This document shows positions 63,285-64,000 of a stretch of 64,000 bases of DNA, piece after piece. The DNA is taken from NCBI RefSeq assembly GCF_030866805.1, contig NZ_CP133019.1, forward strand, positions 2,356,001-2,420,000, given 5' to 3'. Both the position numbers and the translations under genes were made by a program. This DNA comes from Microbacterium terrisoli (lineage in GTDB: Bacteria; Actinomycetota; Actinomycetes; Actinomycetales; Microbacteriaceae). The first letter of the stretch is position 1. The number at the start of each line of letters is the position of its first letter. The notes under the pieces are model-generated. The model was not told the DNA's origin and ran no database searches. It saw only the letters and a program-made list of their open reading frames with translations.

Positions 63285-63718
63285 GCGGCCACCACCGGTT
63301 CGGGTGCGCTCACGGGGCGGTGGGTGATCAGCCACCACAGCCCGAAGAACGGCAGCACCAGCGGGATGAACAGATAGCCCATGCCGTAGAACGACCACAC
63401 CGTGGCTTCGGGGAACAGGTCGGGGCGCACGAGGCTGAGTGTGCCGATCGAGAGCACACCGACCATTTCGAAGAGGATCGCGATCCAGGCGACGCGATAC
63501 CACGCGCGTCGCGCCGAGAAGATCAGGGCGAGGGTCGCGACGATGTAGACGAGGGCGGATGCCGCGGACAGCGTGAACGCGAGCGGTGCGTGATCGAACC
63601 GCTCGATGATCTGCACGAGCGAGCGGCCCGTGGCTCCGAGGGCGAGGATGCCGTAGACGACGACGAGGACGCGGCCGATGCCGGTCATCCGGCGGCGGGA
63701 GTGTGCTGGCGATGACAT
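63281..63718 (-). CDS. four-helix membrane protein upstream of ribF
   Basis: 145 aa with four membrane helices (about 15-35, 50-70, 75-100, 110-130). No named family. ATG at 63718 follows TAGGAT by 10 nt. Co-transcribed and coupled with ribF; a riboflavin-transport role cannot be shown from sequence, and no FMN riboswitch is seen upstream. Confidence 0.75.
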   Translation of the reverse strand: MSSPAHSRRRMTGIGRVLVVVYGILALGATGRSLVQIIERFDHAPLAFTLSAASALVYIVATLALIFSARRAWYRVAWIAILFEMVGVLSIGTLSLVRPDLFPEATVWSFYGMGYLFIPLVLPFFGLWWLITHRPVSAPEPVVAA

Positions 63719-63728
63719 GTCACCGTCG

Positions 63729-63734
63729 ATCCTA
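63729..63734 (-). promoter_or_regulatory. -10 element of the membrane protein-ribF operon
   Basis: TAGGAT ends 10 nt before the ATG at 63718. Confidence 0.45.
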
Positions 63735-63885
63735 ACTTCCACGGGGTACACCGCTCGCACACCACATGCCTCATACACCTCATTGCCATCAGGAGTAGAC
63801 AGACACCCCGTTGGGTGACAAGATTTACGCACGGTAAACCCCCCGACCGCATCTCTGTCCGCCTCCTCTCCGCGAAGTGCCTCTC

Positions 63886-64000
63886 ATGCGATCGATCCGC
63901 GCTGCCCTGCCTGCCGCCCTCACCACTGCCTTCCTCATCGCGTCCTTCGTCGGCGCCGTCCCCGCCGCGAGCGCCGCCGCGCCGCCGACCGCGGTCGTCG
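63886..64000 (+). CDS. secreted protein, N-terminus only
   Basis: 38 residues are visible before the right edge: MRSIRA, a hydrophobic core of about 20 residues and an AASAAA-type cleavage region, i.e. a Sec signal peptide. The mature part is outside the window, so function is unknown. Upstream, TTGGGT and GTAAAC with a 17-bp spacer (63807-63836) are a weak promoter candidate. Confidence 0.65.
   Translation, partial: MRSIRAALPAALTTAFLIASFVGAVPAASAAAPPTAVV

Noticed and set aside
63719..63885. FMN riboswitch upstream of the ribF operon
   Set aside because: The sequence shows no RFN conserved blocks, and ribF without ribBAGH is not a usual riboswitch target.

Overview
The window is about 69% GC with tightly packed genes, many 4-base start/stop overlaps and many genes whose start codon lies 6-8 nt after a TANNNT -10 element. 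Gene content and order suggest a Gram-positive actinobacterium of the family Microbacteriaceae, most likely Microbacterium: dapA-rnj-ftsK-pgsA-cinA-clgR-DUF3046-recA-recX-miaB-miaA, SecA2, a CE1758/CE1759-type LLM oxidoreductase/FMN reductase pair, efeUOB and DUF5302. No rRNA, tRNA, CRISPR array, prophage, insertion sequence or integrase was recognised. This is chromosomal core sequence with scattered accessory genes.

Layout. 1-7.8 kb: hflX (cut by the left edge), an RsmC-type methyltransferase, an accessory two-gene clpP operon facing its likely PopR/ClgR-type regulator, dapF, secA2 and a RibD-like reductase. 7.8-21.9 kb: a long, mostly minus-strand block for tRNA modification (miaAB), recombination (recA, recX), proteolysis control (clgR), phospholipid synthesis (pgsA), NAD salvage (cinA), DNA translocation (ftsK), RNA decay (rnj), lysine/diaminopimelate synthesis (dapA) and folate/dTMP synthesis (folA, thyA). 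22-27.4 kb: redox genes (thioredoxin-like, DUF4395, OsmC), dapB, a histidine phosphatase and a degenerate aldo/keto reductase. 27.6-37.6 kb: pnp and rpsO, usually neighbours, are separated by a flavin oxidoreductase pair, efeUOB iron uptake under a DtxR/IdeR-type box and a 2-oxoglutarate dioxygenase-like enzyme. 37.7-54.4 kb: a DUF222/HNH protein, transporters, YceI, FKBP, PrsW, aspartase, a phosphodiesterase, Pit, oligopeptidase B, phosphofructokinase and a SNF2 helicase. 54.6-63.7 kb: two transporters, a deoxyribose operon (SorC/DeoR regulator, membrane protein, deoC and two ALDH genes) and ribF. The right edge cuts a secreted protein.

The most interesting points are these. (1) The accessory ClpP locus: one subunit keeps Ser-His-Asp, the other has Ala for the catalytic Ser. 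Palindromes resembling the Streptomyces PopR operator lie at the same distance (-41 to -56) before the operon and before the regulator gene, and all three products end in Ala-Ala. (2) A split ALDH16-like pair, catalytic plus non-catalytic, sits behind deoC. (3) An aldo/keto reductase fold protein has replaced all four catalytic residues. (4) A REP-like element supplies both the miaB stop and the probable miaA TTG start, and a second copy encodes the C-terminal tail of the ALDH. (5) Leaderless start architecture is widespread. (6) The word GGCATCC/GGATGCC is strongly over-represented.
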